Source: Allorhizocola sp044869915 (lineage in GTDB: Bacteria; Actinomycetota; Actinomycetes; Mycobacteriales; Micromonosporaceae). Taken from it: a stretch of DNA of 32,499 nucleotides. Below the pieces are notes generated by a model. That model was not told where the DNA came from, ran no database searches, and saw only the letters and a program-made list of their open reading frames with translations. Position 1 is the first letter of the stretch; every line of letters starts with the position of its first letter. Shown one piece after another: positions 31,519 through 32,499 of this stretch. Location of the stretch: assembly GCA_044869915.1 (NCBI GenBank), contig JBIOYB010000370.1, forward strand, positions 1 through 32,499, in the 5' to 3' direction. The position numbers and the translations under genes were made by a program.

Positions 31519-31548
31519 TTAACGATTGTTTGCCGGGGGTCGTACTCT
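31519..31548 (+). promoter_or_regulatory. candidate promoter of the citrate synthase gene
   Basis: TTAACG (31519-31524) and TACTCT (31543-31548) are 18 bases apart, 45 bases upstream of the citrate synthase ATG. Both match consensus only in part. Confidence 0.35.
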
Positions 31549-31592
31549 GGGCGCGATGACCTTGTGCAAGCGACCGAGACCCGGAGTGAAGC

Positions 31593-32499
31593 ATGTCCGA
31601 ATTCCTACTGAAGCACCCTAAAGGCGAGCTTCCGCTTCCCGTCCGCGAGGGGTCCGAGAGCCCGTCTGGCATGGATGTCGGCGCGCTGCTCAAGGAAACC
31701 GGCCATGTCGCGCTCGACATCGGGTTTGTCAATACCGCCTCGTGTGAGTCATCTATCACTTTCATCGACGGCGATGCCGGGATCCTGCGCTACCGGGGAT
31801 ATCCGATCGAGGAGCTGGCCGAGAAGTCGTCGTTCCTCGAGGTTTCCTATCTGCTGATCTATGGCGAGTTGCCGACGGCCGAGGAGCTGGCCGACTTCAC
31901 CGGGCGGCTGCGCATCCACACACTCCTGCACGAGGAGATGCGGCGGTTCTTCGACGGTTTCCCGCGCGACGCGCACCCCATGGCTGTGCTGTCGTCGGCG
32001 GTGAGCGCGTTGTCGACGTTTTACCAGGACAGCCTGGACCCGTTCGACCACGACCACGTGGAGATGTCCACGATCCGGCTCCTGGCCAAAGTACCGACTA
32101 TTGCTTCCTATGCTTATAAAAAGTCGATCGGGCAGCCACTTCTCTATCCGGACAACAAGCTCGGTTATGTCCAAGACTTCCTGCGCATGACGTTTGGCGT
32201 CCCGGCCACCGACTACGACATCGATCCCGACGTCGTGCGCGTGCTCGACCAGCTGTTCATCCTGCACGCCGACCACGAGCAAAACTGCTCCACCTCGACC
32301 GTGCGGCTGGTCGGGTCGAGCCAGGCCAACCTTTTCGCGTCCGTGTCGGCCGGGGTCAACGCGCTGTTCGGTCCGCTGCACGGCGGGGCCAACCAGAGCG
32401 TGCTCGAGATGCTCGAGGACATCCGCACCGCGGGCGGCGACGTCGAGGCGTTCGTGCGCAAGGTCAAAAACAAGGAGGACGGGGTCCGGCTCATGGGCT
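31593..32499 (+). CDS. gltA: citrate synthase (3' end outside window)
   Basis: The 302 visible residues follow the large type II citrate synthases of actinobacteria closely: SSITFIDGDAGILRYRGYPIEELAEKS, LLIYGELP, RFFDGFPRDAHPM, KKSIGQPLLYPDN, and LHADHEQNCSTSTVRLVGSS with the first catalytic His. FGPLHGGANQ holds the second. The protein condenses acetyl-CoA and oxaloacetate to citrate, the entry step of the TCA cycle. The ATG at 31593 has GGAG six bases upstream. The catalytic Asp and the C-terminal third lie beyond the window, since a full protein is about 430 residues. It is the only clear central-metabolism gene at this end and is preceded by degenerate DNA. Confidence 0.95.
   Translation, partial: MSEFLLKHPKGELPLPVREGSESPSGMDVGALLKETGHVALDIGFVNTASCESSITFIDGDAGILRYRGYPIEELAEKSSFLEVSYLLIYGELPTAEELADFTGRLRIHTLLHEEMRRFFDGFPRDAHPMAVLSSAVSALSTFYQDSLDPFDHDHVEMSTIRLLAKVPTIASYAYKKSIGQPLLYPDNKLGYVQDFLRMTFGVPATDYDIDPDVVRVLDQLFILHADHEQNCSTSTVRLVGSSQANLFASVSAGVNALFGPLHGGANQSVLEMLEDIRTAGGDVEAFVRKVKNKEDGVRLMG

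Overview
The window is chromosomal DNA from a high-GC Gram-positive actinomycete. Coding regions are strongly GC-rich, many starts are GTG or TTG, and stop/start overlaps of the ATGA, GTGA and TTGA type are common. The gene content is also actinobacterial: an ECF42-type sigma factor with a DGPF partner, a Family 2B encapsulin, a mycobacterial-type citrate synthase, and a SoxR-type site in front of a quinone reductase-like gene. Micromonosporaceae or a related family would fit, but the sequence alone does not settle this. No rRNA, tRNA, CRISPR array, transposase or integrase was found.

Region 1 (1-8507) looks like one end of a specialised-metabolite cluster. It holds a free-standing condensation-type acyltransferase (cut by the window edge), two paralogous MGT-type glycosyltransferases, a RebM/tocopherol-type methyltransferase, an acyl-AMP ligase, the E1 alpha and E1 beta subunits of a thiamine diphosphate-dependent 2-oxoacid dehydrogenase without E2 or E3, a free acyl carrier protein and an Sfp-type phosphopantetheinyl transferase. 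They form two tightly overlapping minus-strand operons around one plus-strand gene. A reasonable reading is that a carboxylic acid is activated, held on the carrier protein and transferred to a glycosylated, methylated product. The E1 pair would supply an acyl or two-carbon unit, as AviB1/AviB2-type enzymes do for branched sugars. The product is unknown.

Region 2 (8547-13789) holds a methyltransferase, a small lipoprotein, a small membrane protein, a quinone oxidoreductase with an almost textbook SoxR operator and 19-bp promoter spacer, a cupin, and a secreted M4 (thermolysin-like) protease with a C-terminal beta-sandwich domain. A perfect 13-bp-stem hairpin at 13799-13834 separates the protease from the next, convergent block.

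Region 3 (13822-21095) has murB between two paralogous genes of unknown family, then a DGPF protein overlapping an ECF42-type sigma factor, with a candidate ECF42 promoter upstream, and a membrane-bound GGDEF-EAL protein with both active sites intact.

Region 4 (21085-25093) is accessory and partly decayed. It has a GNAT-like protein, a protein with an Asp8 run coded by a hexanucleotide repeat, a GNAT gene with an internal deletion, an SRPBCC protein, a SLATT/DUF4231-like membrane protein, a cyclophilin lipoprotein broken by a one-base frameshift, and a small membrane protein.

Region 5 (25104-29332) centres on a Family 2B encapsulin shell gene (EshA type, with a cyclic-nucleotide-binding-like domain). 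It overlaps a polyprenyl diphosphate synthase, its likely cargo, and lies downstream of a 65-bp tandem repeat and an XRE/TPR regulator. This is the best-supported unusual system in the window.

Region 6 (29376-32499) has a DUF4239-type membrane protein coupled to a surface protein with a proline-rich stalk, a large hairpin, a degenerate BadF/BadG-type kinase gene disrupted by a 22-bp tandem repeat, and the 5' part of a citrate synthase gene.
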